Below, one piece after another: positions 9,022-17,212 of a stretch of DNA of 64,000 nucleotides. The notes under the pieces are model-generated. The model was not told the origin of the DNA. It made no database searches and saw nothing but the letters and a program-made list of their open reading frames with translations. The number at the start of each line of letters is the position of its first letter. Positions within the stretch are counted from its first letter, which is position 1. The DNA comes from Winogradskyella ouciana (GTDB taxonomy: Bacteria > Bacteroidota > Bacteroidia > Flavobacteriales > Flavobacteriaceae). The DNA lies in assembly GCF_009709615.1 (NCBI RefSeq), contig NZ_WJYA01000003.1, positions 1 to 64,000 on the forward strand. Direction: 5' to 3'. Made by a program: the position numbers and the translations under genes.

Positions 9022-9354
9022 TCAAAATCCTAAATCGCGTTCAATATCTTCCATTTCAATGATGTCGTAGGCTTCTTGCAAAGTAGGTACGACAACTAAC
9101 TCATCTGGCATTTGGTCTAAATCCGCTTGACTAGTTACAATAACGAAGGATTTTTTTTCAGCGCGGTGGTTATTACTTAATCTTAAAAACTCTATAATAT
9201 CTTTGAGCAAAATCTTTTCAAGACTAGATAATCTTACAATGAGGTGATAATCTTTATACTTATGATAACCAACCTCTATATTATTTACCAGTGTTTTTAC
9301 TGAGGCTTTCTCTTGGGCGATTATGGTAATATTCCCATCTCTATCTACAATCAT
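9022..9354 (-). CDS. Small STAS-like conserved protein
   Basis: A 110-residue soluble protein with the beta-alpha rhythm of STAS/anti-sigma-antagonist domains: strand ITIIAQ, strand YHLIVRLSS, helix DIIEFLRLSNNHR, strand SFVIVTS, then LVVVPTLQEAYDIIEMEDIERDLGF. The C-terminus looks strongly constrained. It lies 3 bp after pyrB and 81 bp before rnz, and I recall homologues in this position being labelled ribonuclease Z, which this protein cannot be because it has no metal motif. Function unknown; a regulatory partner role is only inferred from the fold. Confidence 0.75.
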   Translation of the reverse strand: MIVDRDGNITIIAQEKASVKTLVNNIEVGYHKYKDYHLIVRLSSLEKILLKDIIEFLRLSNNHRAEKKSFVIVTSQADLDQMPDELVVVPTLQEAYDIIEMEDIERDLGF

Positions 9355-9357
9355 ACC

Positions 9358-10287
9358 TTACTGTTTTATTTTGGCAGCGAGTAAGTAAATAACGGCCATT
9401 CTTATCGCTACACCGTTTTCCACTTGATCTAAAATAATGGCTTGCTTAGAATCCGCCACATCGCTCGTTATCTCCACACCTCTGTTTATAGGTCCTGGAT
9501 GCATTATTACAATATCCTTTTTTAAACTATCCAGCAATTCTTTATTTACACCAAATTGTTGCGTGTATTCTCTAGTGGTTGGAAAATAACTTATTTCCAT
9601 GCGTTCATTCTGTACGCGCAGCATATTGGCGACATCGCACCACTCTAGTGCTTTTCTAAGATTGGTTTCAACTTTTACTCCAAGCTCTTTAATATATTTA
9701 GGCAAAAGTGTTTTTGGTCCGCAAACCATAACATTAGCACCTTGCAACTGTAAAGCATAAATGTTTGAAAGTGCTACTCTGCTATGTAGAATATCTCCAA
9801 CAATAACTACATTTTTTCCTTTTACACTGCCTAATTTTTCTCTAATGGAATACGAATCCAACAACGCTTGGGTAGGATGCTCATGCGCTCCATCACCAGC
9901 GTTTATAATACTTGCATTGACGTGTTTTGATAAAAACACACCAGCACCAGGATTTGGATGACGCATTACTACCATATCCACTTTCATGGACAAGATGTTA
10001 TTCACGGTATCTATAAGTGTCTCGCCCTTTTTCACTGACGATTGTGATGCTGAAAAATTGATAACATCTGCAGATAGACGTTTTTCTGCAAGTTCAAATG
10101 ATAATTTTGTGCGTGTGGAATTTTCAAAAAATAAGTTGGCAATAGTAATATCTCTAAGTGACGGAACTTTTTTAATAGGCCTATTAATGACCTCCTTGAA
10201 CTGATCTGCCGTTTCAAAAATCAGTTCTATATCTTGTTCGGTAAGATATTTTATTCCCAGTAAGTGATTTACACTTAGTTCACTCAT
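9358..10287 (-). CDS. pyrB: Aspartate carbamoyltransferase catalytic subunit
   Basis: PyrB condenses carbamoyl phosphate with aspartate to carbamoyl-aspartate, the committed step of pyrimidine synthesis. At 309 residues it has the catalytic-chain length. The carbamoyl-phosphate signature FFENSTRTKLSFE is at about 53-65 (S57, T58, R59, T60), with HPNPGAG and GDGAHEHPTQALLD in the middle and HPGPINRG near residue 262. No pyrI regulatory subunit follows. It sits 76 bp downstream of pyrR, suggesting joint control by uridine nucleotides. Confidence 0.96.
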   Translation of the reverse strand: MSELSVNHLLGIKYLTEQDIELIFETADQFKEVINRPIKKVPSLRDITIANLFFENSTRTKLSFELAEKRLSADVINFSASQSSVKKGETLIDTVNNILSMKVDMVVMRHPNPGAGVFLSKHVNASIINAGDGAHEHPTQALLDSYSIREKLGSVKGKNVVIVGDILHSRVALSNIYALQLQGANVMVCGPKTLLPKYIKELGVKVETNLRKALEWCDVANMLRVQNERMEISYFPTTREYTQQFGVNKELLDSLKKDIVIMHPGPINRGVEITSDVADSKQAIILDQVENGVAIRMAVIYLLAAKIKQ

Positions 10288-10363
10288 TTGTTTTAGTATT
10301 CAGTTGGTAGTATTCAGTCTTTTTTATCTGTTTATTCACTAATTCCAACTGTGTTTATATTTT

Positions 10364-10903
10364 TCATTTATCAATTAAATACACAGAGTCTTCACCTTCA
10401 TTTTCAGCCCAATTTACTTTTACTTTTTGATTATCTATGGCATCAACCTGTCTTCCTTTATAATTTGGCTGTATTGGCAAATGACGACTAAAGCGTCTGT
10501 CTATTAAAGTCAATAATTCTATATTATTAGGTCTTCCAAACGATTGAATAGCTGAAAGTGCTGACCTTATGCTTCGCCCTGTATATAGGACATCATCAAT
10601 AAAAACAACATTCTTATCCTCAACAATAAAATCTATTTCGGTAGTGTTAGCTTCAAGTGGTTTTTCTCCTCTTCTAAAATCGTCTCTAAAAAAAGTTATG
10701 TCTAGATGCCCTAACAGAATATTCTTAATGTTGTAATCCTTTGTGAGCATTTGTGCCAAACGATTGGCCAAAAACTTACCTCTTGGTTGTATACCAATTA
10801 AAGCTGTTTCAGAAAAATCATCGTGGTTTTCAATAAGTTGGCAAGCCAATCTATGTAGTGTGATATCGACTTCCTTAGAGTTAAGTAATACTTTTTGACT
10901 CAT
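10364..10903 (-). CDS. pyrR: PyrR bifunctional regulator/uracil phosphoribosyltransferase
   Basis: A 179-residue type I phosphoribosyltransferase. The PRPP-binding loop is VVFIDDVLYTGRSIRSAL (about 99-116), with the PyrR-typical N-terminal block (RLACQLIENH, IGIQPRGKFLA) and GHLDITFFRDDFRRGE. PyrR proteins can convert uracil plus PRPP to UMP and, in Gram-positive bacteria, bind pyr mRNA to cause attenuation. Which of the two roles holds here is not shown: I found no obvious terminator/antiterminator in the 76 bp before pyrB. A TAACTTTG -7 box lies at 10929-10936. Confidence 0.94.
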   Translation of the reverse strand: MSQKVLLNSKEVDITLHRLACQLIENHDDFSETALIGIQPRGKFLANRLAQMLTKDYNIKNILLGHLDITFFRDDFRRGEKPLEANTTEIDFIVEDKNVVFIDDVLYTGRSIRSALSAIQSFGRPNNIELLTLIDRRFSRHLPIQPNYKGRQVDAIDNQKVKVNWAENEGEDSVYLIDK

Positions 10904-10928
10904 GCAGTATCCAAACGTTATTGGTTCG

Positions 10929-10936
10929 CAAAGTTA
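10929..10936 (-). promoter_or_regulatory. Probable -7 box upstream of pyrR
   Basis: Read on the minus strand this is TAACTTTG, a perfect TAnnTTTG, about 26 bp before the pyrR ATG. No clear TTTG -33 box is seen at the right distance. Confidence 0.45.
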
Positions 10937-10961
10937 GGGAATTTGATGTAATTTTTAGATT

Positions 10962-11435
10962 TTAATTTAACAAAGGTTTATTGTGATCCCTAAAAATTAA
11001 AATGCTTATTAATGTCCCTACAATGAATCCCATAAATAAATAGATTTCAAATTTTAGATGGACAATATCAAATTCTGGAATTAAACCATCAGGTAAATCG
11101 TATAAGGCCAATTCTTCAAACTGAACGTTAAGACCATAAATTCTCAGTCTCCAAAAGACTATTCCTGTTATTAGAATAATTGCGGCTGCTATTAACCCTT
11201 TGTAAATGAATTTGATGTTTGTAATTTTTTCAATAACTAAATAGAACAAAGGAATTAAACCTATACTAGTGGCAAATATTAAATCAGAATTAAACTGACC
11301 TGCCGTAGTTCTATTAATTAATGTGACATTCTCATTCTTTAGCAAAGAAAAAGAAAGCTCATAAAAACCTTTATGAAACCAAAAGCCCATAACAGCAAAT
11401 AGAATTACTAAAATGATATAAACAATAACCTTCAT
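10962..11435 (-). CDS. Hypothetical four-helix membrane protein
   Basis: About 157 residues with four predicted membrane segments: MKVIVYIILVILFAVMGFWF at the start, LIFATSIGLIPLFYLVI, LIAAAIILITGIVFW, and YLFMGFIVGTLISILIF near the end. I choose the ATG at 11435 rather than an upstream TTG at 11444 because it places the start directly before the first hydrophobic helix. No family is recognised. It follows the rpsA terminator and precedes pyrR by 58 bp. A TACATTTG box (11442-11449) sits so close to the start that the message could be nearly leaderless. Confidence 0.72.
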   Translation of the reverse strand: MKVIVYIILVILFAVMGFWFHKGFYELSFSLLKNENVTLINRTTAGQFNSDLIFATSIGLIPLFYLVIEKITNIKFIYKGLIAAAIILITGIVFWRLRIYGLNVQFEELALYDLPDGLIPEFDIVHLKFEIYLFMGFIVGTLISILIFRDHNKPLLN

Positions 11436-11453
11436 AAGAGACAAATGTAAAAT

Positions 11454-11479
11454 AAAAAAACCTCCCGAAAATCGAGAGG
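11454..11479 (-). terminator. rpsA terminator
   Basis: On the minus strand CCTCTCGA pairs with TCGGGAGG across a TTT loop (one U-G pair), followed by seven T (11454-11460). It lies 28 bp after the rpsA stop. Confidence 0.85.
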
Positions 11480-11506
11480 CTCTTATATTAAAAATTTAAA
11501 GAAAAA

Positions 11507-13357
11507 TTATTTCTTTTTCCCGTCCATTTTATCTTTAAGTGCTTGTAAAGCATCGTTTGCATCACCTAAAGTCGGTTTAGCTTCTGCCGCTTGTGCTTCT
11601 GCTTTCTTAACAGCTTGCTTAACGATCTTAGCTTCTTCTTCCCTAAATACTGCAGTATGAGATGCTACCACACGCTTGAATTCCTTATTGAACTCAATGA
11701 TCTTAAATTCTGCTTCTTCACCTTTACCAAGCTTAGAACCATCTTCTTTTTCTAGATGACGTTGCGGAACAAATGCCGTAATGTCTTCATTGAAATCAAT
11801 AGTTGCTCCTTTATCTACCATTTCAGTAATGGCAGCCTTGTGAGTTGTACCTAAAGCAAATTCAGTTTCATATTTGTCCCAAGGGTTTTCTGTAGTTTGC
11901 TTATGACCTAAAGATAATTTACGTCCTTCTACATCTAACTCTAAAACAACTACTTCTAACTCATCACCTACGTTACAGAATTCTGATGGGTGCTTAATTT
12001 TCTTAGTCCAAGATAAATCTGAAATATAAATTAATCCGTCGATACCTTCTTCTAATTCAACAAATACACCAAAGTTTGTAAAGTTACGTACAATACCTGT
12101 GTGCTTAGAACCTACAGGATATTTCTTAGTAATATCTGTCCACGGGTCTGGTGTTAATTGCTTAATACCAAGAGACATTTTACGATCTTCTCTATCTAAA
12201 GTTAAGATTTGAGCTTCGATCTCATCACCAACCGATACGAAATCTTGAGCAGAACGTAAATGCGTTGACCAAGACATTTCACTTACGTGAACTAATCCTT
12301 CAACACCTTCTTCTACTTCAACAAATGCACCGTAATCAGCGATTACAACAACCTTACCTTTAACTTTATCTCCAACTTTTACATCTTCGCCTAAAGCTTC
12401 CCAAGGATGCTTAGATAATTGCTTAAGACCTAATTGGATTCTAGATTTGTTCTCATCAAAATCAAGGATTACAACATTTAATTTCTGGTCTAACTCAACT
12501 ATCTCATTTGGATGGTTGATACGAGACCAAGATAAATCTGTAATATGAACTAAACCATCTACTCCACCTAAATCGATAAACACACCATAAGAAGTAATGT
12601 TCTTCACAATACCTTCTAAGACCTGTCCTTTTTCTAACTGACCAATGATTTCTTTCTTTTGCTCTTCAATATCTGCTTCGATAAGCGCTTTGTGAGAAAC
12701 AACTATGTTTTTGAATTCGTGATTGATTTTAACAACCTTAAATTCCATAGTTTTATTTACGTACTGATCGTAATCTCTAATAGGCTTCACATCGATTTGA
12801 GAACCTGGTAAGAATGCTTCTATACCAAATACGTCAACGATCATACCACCTTTAGTTCTGCATTTCACAAAACCATTTACGATTTCACCTGTATCATGTG
12901 CGTTGTTTACTCTGTCCCATGCTTTGATTACACGAGCTTTTCTGTGAGATAATACTAACTGTCCTGTTGCGTCTTCACGTACGTCAATTAATACTTCAAC
13001 TTTGTCACCAACTTTTAAATCTGGGTTGTAACGGAACTCATTAAGAGAGATTACACCTTCAGACTTTGCGTTAATGTCAATAATAGCATCTCTATCTGTA
13101 ATGTGAATTACTTCACCTTCTACAACTTCGTCATCTAAAGTGTCAACGAAATTTTCAGATACTAATTTTTCAAATTCTTCTAACTTCTTGTCCGCTACTT
13201 GCTCAATTCCTTCTTCGTAATTGTGCCAATCGAACTCCTTTAAGAATTTTTCCGGATTTTTTTGCGCTTCACTTACGTGAGGTGCAACAGCCGTAGCTGT
13301 TTCTTTTGCTTCTGCCGCAACTTCGGCTTCCGCTTGTTTTGTTTCTTTTTCAGACAT
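11507..13357 (-). CDS. rpsA: 30S ribosomal protein S1
   Basis: S1 binds mRNA on the 30S subunit and helps load messages, which matters in Bacteroidota because most messages lack Shine-Dalgarno sequences. Six S1 OB-fold repeats are visible in 616 residues (for example GVFIDLGGVDGLVHITDLSW, GAFVEVEEGVEGLVHVSEM, GVFVELEEGIDGLIYISDL). The N-terminal extension is rich in Glu, Lys and Ala. I choose ATG 13357 (MSEKETKQ) over an upstream in-frame ATG at 13387. A strong promoter at 13479-13509 implies a leader of about 115 bases, and there is a terminator right after the gene, so rpsA is its own unit. Confidence 0.95.
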   Translation of the reverse strand: MSEKETKQAEAEVAAEAKETATAVAPHVSEAQKNPEKFLKEFDWHNYEEGIEQVADKKLEEFEKLVSENFVDTLDDEVVEGEVIHITDRDAIIDINAKSEGVISLNEFRYNPDLKVGDKVEVLIDVREDATGQLVLSHRKARVIKAWDRVNNAHDTGEIVNGFVKCRTKGGMIVDVFGIEAFLPGSQIDVKPIRDYDQYVNKTMEFKVVKINHEFKNIVVSHKALIEADIEEQKKEIIGQLEKGQVLEGIVKNITSYGVFIDLGGVDGLVHITDLSWSRINHPNEIVELDQKLNVVILDFDENKSRIQLGLKQLSKHPWEALGEDVKVGDKVKGKVVVIADYGAFVEVEEGVEGLVHVSEMSWSTHLRSAQDFVSVGDEIEAQILTLDREDRKMSLGIKQLTPDPWTDITKKYPVGSKHTGIVRNFTNFGVFVELEEGIDGLIYISDLSWTKKIKHPSEFCNVGDELEVVVLELDVEGRKLSLGHKQTTENPWDKYETEFALGTTHKAAITEMVDKGATIDFNEDITAFVPQRHLEKEDGSKLGKGEEAEFKIIEFNKEFKRVVASHTAVFREEEAKIVKQAVKKAEAQAAEAKPTLGDANDALQALKDKMDGKKK

Positions 13358-13472
13358 GTGCTGAATAAAATTTGTATTCTGTAGCATTAGAAAGACTAGC
13401 GAATGACTAACAGAAGTTTATTAATTTAAATTTGTTTTATTTCCTTTTCTACTTTCAATACTTCGCTAAAAA
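13358..13472 (-). promoter_or_regulatory. rpsA 5' leader, possible autoregulatory structure
   Basis: The predicted untranslated leader contains complementary segments TAGCGAA (minus strand, 13468-13462) and TTCGCTA (13403-13397) that can close a stem around an AT-rich interior. S1 autoregulates its own synthesis in other bacteria; that it does so here is inference. Confidence 0.35.
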
Positions 13473-13478
13473 GGAGCG

Positions 13479-13509
13479 CAAAATTAATCATTTTCAATCA
13501 ATTAACAAA
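13479..13509 (-). promoter_or_regulatory. rpsA promoter
   Basis: On the minus strand TTTG (13509-13506), 19-bp spacer, TAATTTTG (13486-13479): a full match to the Bacteroidota primary promoter. The start would be near 13472. Confidence 0.75.
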
Positions 13510-13615
13510 TTACTGAGCCATTATTTAAACTACTTTACATTAAAATGATGCAATCATAACATTTCCCATTGTAGTGCAAATGATACAATTTTTAATTTTG
13601 AGAAAAACATATCAC

Positions 13616-14023
13616 ATGAAAAAAATTAGTTTATACCTGTTAATATTAGTACCTATGTTAACCAATTGTAGTGATGATGATGCACCGATTAATCCTCTTA
13701 TCAATTCAGGATTAATTGGCGAATGGGAAATAAGCGCACGTGGTATTAACAATGTTTCATCTACAGAAGCCTTATGTTGTGAAACAATAAAATTTATGGA
13801 GGATTCAAATGAGCTTGATTCAATTGGTAAATATACTTTTAATGATACTAGTGGTATTATTACAGATGGTGTTTTTACTTTAGATATTGAAAATAACGGA
13901 TTACTATATACAACCGTAAATAATAATTCTTATACATAAGAGTATTCTTTAAATACAGATGTACTTGAAGTATGGTATTTTGAAAATGGCAATCGTATCT
14001 GGACACAATACGATAGGTTATAA
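13616..14023 (+). pseudogene. Lipocalin-like lipoprotein interrupted by an in-frame TAA
   Basis: The frame starts at ATG 13616 with an SpII signal (lipobox LTNC, followed by SDDDAP) and a short beta-rich domain beginning LIGEWEIS, like small lipocalin-type lipoproteins of this family. A TAA at 13937-13939 stops it after 107 residues, but the same frame then continues for 27 sense codons (EYSLNTDVLEVWYFENGN..) to a second TAA at 14021-14023. That tail supplies the final strands expected for the fold. One base change would restore the gene. It may be a recent nonsense mutation, a sequencing error, or a truncated but functional protein. Confidence 0.68.
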
Positions 14024-14145
14024 AAAAAGATTTCCTAATAGTGACTTTCCACCAAAACCAGTGTCCTATAATTAGGATATACCATATGATGCTAAAAATT
14101 GGTATATTTACAAGAAGTATTAACACTAAATTAAAACAATAAATT

Positions 14146-14523
14146 ATGGTTAGAGAAAAATACCAAGGCGTATTAGACTTAGGTGAAACACTAGGAATTC
14201 AAGATGGTGATGTAAAAGTGGAAGATGGCAAATTAAAAATATGGGGAACTGCAAAGACACAATATGAAAAGAACTTATTATGGGACGCTATAAAAGCTGC
14301 TGGTGGAGATAGTCCTTCTGATATAATGGCTGACATTAAAGTTGCTGACGAGTCTGTATATGCAAGACATACGGTTGCTTCAGGTGAGACTTTAGGTAAG
14401 ATTGCTAAGCACTACTACGGTGATCCATCTAAGTACCAAAAGATTTATCAGGCCAACACCGATATTCTTAAGAATCCGGATTTAATTTATCCAGATCAGG
14501 AATTGATTATTCCTAATCTTTAA
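14146..14523 (+). CDS. BON-LysM protein, Kbp/YgaU-like
   Basis: A 125-residue protein without a signal peptide. Residues about 1-65 form a BON-like domain (DGDVKVEDGKLKIWGTA), and residues about 73-124 a LysM domain (HTVASGETLGKIAKHYYG to PDQELIIPNL). The same order is found in the E. coli potassium-binding protein Kbp (YgaU), which is cytoplasmic despite its LysM domain. A K+ binding or osmotic role is therefore plausible but only by analogy. It is monocistronic with a strong terminator. Confidence 0.85.
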   Translation: MVREKYQGVLDLGETLGIQDGDVKVEDGKLKIWGTAKTQYEKNLLWDAIKAAGGDSPSDIMADIKVADESVYARHTVASGETLGKIAKHYYGDPSKYQKIYQANTDILKNPDLIYPDQELIIPNL

Positions 14524-14541
14524 TAGAAAGATTTACAACTT

Positions 14542-14590
14542 AAAAAGGCGACTGATCACTGAGGTTCTCGAAGTGCAGTCGCTTTTTTTT
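14542..14590. terminator. Bidirectional terminator between the BON-LysM gene and cmk
   Basis: GCGACTG (14548-14554) pairs with CAGTCGC (14576-14582), with inner pairing CACT/AGTG and GAG/CTC, an A run before and eight T after. The T run reaches the cmk stop codon, so the element also ends cmk. Confidence 0.85.
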
Positions 14591-15272
14591 ATGCTATAGC
14601 TTTTGCTAGTTTTATCAAACTATCGAGTTGAGCTTCGATTGTTAAGTCTGAATTATCAATTTCAATAGCATCTTCAGCTTTCATCAATGGTGAATCTTCT
14701 CTTGTAGAATCTATATAATCTCTTGTCGTTACATTCTCTAGAACTTCATCATAGCTCAAATTATGTCCTCGTTCCAATAACTCCTTGTATCGTCGTTTAG
14801 CCCTTGTTTCAGCTGATGCGGTCATAAAGATTTTGAGTTCTGCATCAGGAAATACAACTGTACCAATATCGCGACCATCCATAACAATTCCTTTGCCCTT
14901 TCCCATTAATTGCTGTTGTTCTACCAATTTTTGACGTACTTCAGAAATTGTGGAAACCGGACTAACATATTGAGAGACCTCAAGAGTTCGGATGTCCTTC
15001 TCAATGTTCTCTCCATTTAGATACACCTCCGCAAAACCAAGGTCTTCATTGAACTTAAACGTAATATTAATGTCATCAAGCCTTTCTATAAGTTTTTCAG
15101 AATGAAAGAAACCCTCACCAATTAAGTCATTTTTCAAAGCAAAGTAAGTCACTGCTCTATACATAGCACCAGTATCAACATATATGTAATTTAACTCTTT
15201 GGCTAACTGCCTGGCAACCGTACTTTTTCCTGTTGATGAAAATCCATCTATGGCTATGATGATTTTATTCAT
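14589..15272 (-). CDS. cmk: (d)CMP kinase
   Basis: Cytidylate kinase phosphorylates CMP and dCMP with ATP. The 227-residue protein has the P-loop IDGFSSTGKST (G10 to T18), the substrate segment YVDTGAMYRAVTY, MDGRDIGTVVFPDA, and the lid region with TRAKRRYKELLERG. This is the usual length of the family. It stands downstream of porQ, an arrangement I recall from other Flavobacteriaceae, and both may be cotranscribed across an 85-bp gap that contains a palindrome. Confidence 0.95.
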   Translation of the reverse strand: MNKIIIAIDGFSSTGKSTVARQLAKELNYIYVDTGAMYRAVTYFALKNDLIGEGFFHSEKLIERLDDINITFKFNEDLGFAEVYLNGENIEKDIRTLEVSQYVSPVSTISEVRQKLVEQQQLMGKGKGIVMDGRDIGTVVFPDAELKIFMTASAETRAKRRYKELLERGHNLSYDEVLENVTTRDYIDSTREDSPLMKAEDAIEIDNSDLTIEAQLDSLIKLAKAIA

Positions 15273-15324
15273 AATTGTTTAAAATTTGCATAGTGATTAC
15301 TGTAAAGATAAAAACACCCCTAAA

Positions 15325-15340
15325 GTCCCCTCAAGGGGAC
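15325..15340. repeat. Short GC-rich palindrome typical of flavobacterial intergenic repeats
   Basis: GTCCCC-TCAA-GGGGAC forms a 6-bp stem with a tetraloop in an AT-rich gap between cmk and porQ. No T run follows directly on either strand, so it is a weak terminator at best. Similar CCCC/GGGG elements recur between genes in Flavobacteriaceae. Confidence 0.55.
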
Positions 15341-15357
15341 ATTCCTTTCAATTTAAA

Positions 15358-16386
15358 TTATCGTCTTCCATCTAAATCAATTTGAAGTCCAAAGAAACTC
15401 GTATTAGAAGCACTGGTATATCTGGCGTGTGTATAACTAAATCGCATCTTATTCAACCTAATACCAACACCAACTGAAAGCCCTGAGAAATTTCTTTGGT
15501 CTACAATTCTTAATTCTTCTGCTCGTCTAAAGTTATAACCTAATCTTAAGTTAAAGCCACGTTCTGGCCATAATTCTGCTCCCAAAATTAAATGACGCAA
15601 TGCGTTATTGAAAAAACCAACCTTTTCTTGGGTTTGATTGCCGTCTAAATCCGTGGTTGCTCTAGCAGGATTCGATATGCCAATAGGCCATTTTTGTAAA
15701 TTTTCTAGAGTAAGATGCCAACGTATTGGAACGTTTTCTAAGGTCTGGGACATTCCGAAATTAACTTCAAATGGCAAAGGTTCATTTTGACCAGCGTAAG
15801 TCGTGAACTGAGTACCAATATTTCTTACAGTTAAAGCGGCATGAAAGTCTAAATCTTCATTAATATACATAGCTCCTAAATCCACTGCTCCACCTATGGA
15901 ATTATATTGTTCTAATAAGGATGTAATGATTTTTACATTGGCGCCAACATAGAAATCCGTAAATGGAATATTGTAATTATAACCTGCAGAAATAGCCGCT
16001 TCGTTACCACTAAAGCTTCCTGTAGAAACTCCACTAACATCATAACCATCAAAAGTACCGTAATTGATATAGGTAACACCAAAATGAAAAGTCTGAATAT
16101 GTCTATCCCAAGTATAGGCGTAAGCTGCGGTTCCGTAAGTTATGCCTCCTAAAAAACTAGACACGTTAACCGCCATTTGATTATGCATTTGCCAATTTAA
16201 CGAAGCTGGATTGTAGAGCGCCTCCGTAACGTCGTGATCGAAATTAGTTATGATTTTACCTCCTAGGGCTGCTTGTCTTGGTGAGGATACTAAATTAAGA
16301 AATTGATAAGTAGATTCGCCACCCAATTGTGCAAACACTGGTAATGCCAATAGCATAATAGATAATTGGGTAAGCCTCTTAATCAT
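15358..16386 (-). CDS. porQ: Type IX secretion system protein PorQ
   Basis: A 342-residue outer-membrane barrel with a signal peptide (ends PVFAQ) and the PorQ opening LGGESTYQFLNLVSSPRQAALGG. The rest is a PorV-like barrel with many strands (NPASLNWQMHNQ, SFLGGITYGTAAYAYTW). In Porphyromonas, PorQ belongs to the attachment complex PorU-PorV-PorQ-PorZ that processes and anchors T9SS cargo on the cell surface. It would therefore act on the cargo proteins encoded elsewhere in this window. cmk follows. Confidence 0.88.
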   Translation of the reverse strand: MIKRLTQLSIMLLALPVFAQLGGESTYQFLNLVSSPRQAALGGKIITNFDHDVTEALYNPASLNWQMHNQMAVNVSSFLGGITYGTAAYAYTWDRHIQTFHFGVTYINYGTFDGYDVSGVSTGSFSGNEAAISAGYNYNIPFTDFYVGANVKIITSLLEQYNSIGGAVDLGAMYINEDLDFHAALTVRNIGTQFTTYAGQNEPLPFEVNFGMSQTLENVPIRWHLTLENLQKWPIGISNPARATTDLDGNQTQEKVGFFNNALRHLILGAELWPERGFNLRLGYNFRRAEELRIVDQRNFSGLSVGVGIRLNKMRFSYTHARYTSASNTSFFGLQIDLDGRR

Positions 16387-16459
16387 AAACGATGCAAAAT
16401 AACTAAATCTATCTTAAAACGATGATATGATTTTTTTATTTTTTGAGTGAGGTCCTTTT

Positions 16460-17212
16460 CTATTGTAATCGCAATACCTGACCAACTTTTATAAGATTAC
16501 TGGTTAAGCCATTAAAGCTTTTAAGTTGCTCAACGGAAAGTCCATTTTTCTTGGCAATGCTGTAAAGCGTATCACCTTTAGAAACAGTCCATACAGATAA
16601 ATCACTTTTACCAATATTAGAGTTAAAATTAGCAACTCTTAGCTCTTGACCAACCTTAATCAAATTTGACGTTAAATCGTTTTGCTGTTTAAGTTCACTT
16701 ACTGTTAGTCCATAACGATTGGCCAGACTATATAAGGTTTGTCCTTTTTCTACGATATGAAAATCGGAAGAACTTTTAGTTTTTGCTTTAGATGTTGAAG
16801 GTTGCGTTAAGACTTCAGGTTTGGCTTCTTCAATTTCAACTACATCAAAGTTTCTAACCCGAAGCTTTTGACCCTTTTCAACTAAGGTCGATTCTAAATT
16901 ATTAACTCTTTTTAATTCCGTTAAAGTTGTATTGTATCGGTTGGCAATATCGAGTAAAGTTTCATTCTCTTCAACGATATGAAAATTGGAATTAATTTCC
17001 TCTTTCTCAAAATTATCAGCTTTCGAAACTTTAGGCTTTTTATCTGGCTTAGGATCTACCAAAGTAATTTCACCAGTGACCACATTAAGCTTTGCAGGTT
17101 TACCGTCTAGAACCACATCTTTATATTCAACCTTTTCTTCTTGTCCGAAAGCCAGTGCACCTGCCAACAGAACAACAACTATAGAAAGAATTAATTTAAA
17201 GTTTCTTTGCAT
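16460..17212 (-). CDS. Exported triple-LysM protein
   Basis: The 250-residue protein has a signal peptide (ends ALAFGQ) and three LysM domains at about 76-121, 151-195 and 207-250, each opening FHIVE or WTVSKGDTL and closing KVGQ.LRV. Linkers are rich in Lys, Ser and Pro. LysM domains bind the glycan backbone, so it should be a periplasmic wall-binding protein; no catalytic domain is present. Its first 17 bp overlap the end of lon, so the two are likely translated in a coupled way. Confidence 0.88.
   Translation of the reverse strand: MQRNFKLILSIVVVLLAGALAFGQEEKVEYKDVVLDGKPAKLNVVTGEITLVDPKPDKKPKVSKADNFEKEEINSNFHIVEENETLLDIANRYNTTLTELKRVNNLESTLVEKGQKLRVRNFDVVEIEEAKPEVLTQPSTSKAKTKSSSDFHIVEKGQTLYSLANRYGLTVSELKQQNDLTSNLIKVGQELRVANFNSNIGKSDLSVWTVSKGDTLYSIAKKNGLSVEQLKSFNGLTSNLIKVGQVLRLQ

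Noticed and set aside
9022..9354. RNase Z fragment label for the 110-residue protein.
   Set aside because: It has no HxHxDH motif and a different fold pattern; the full rnz gene is next to it.
10288..10363. Short repeated words (GTATTCAGT) before pyrB as a PyrR attenuator.
   Set aside because: The words do not make a terminator/antiterminator pair, and similar simple repeats occur in other gaps such as 8941-9021.
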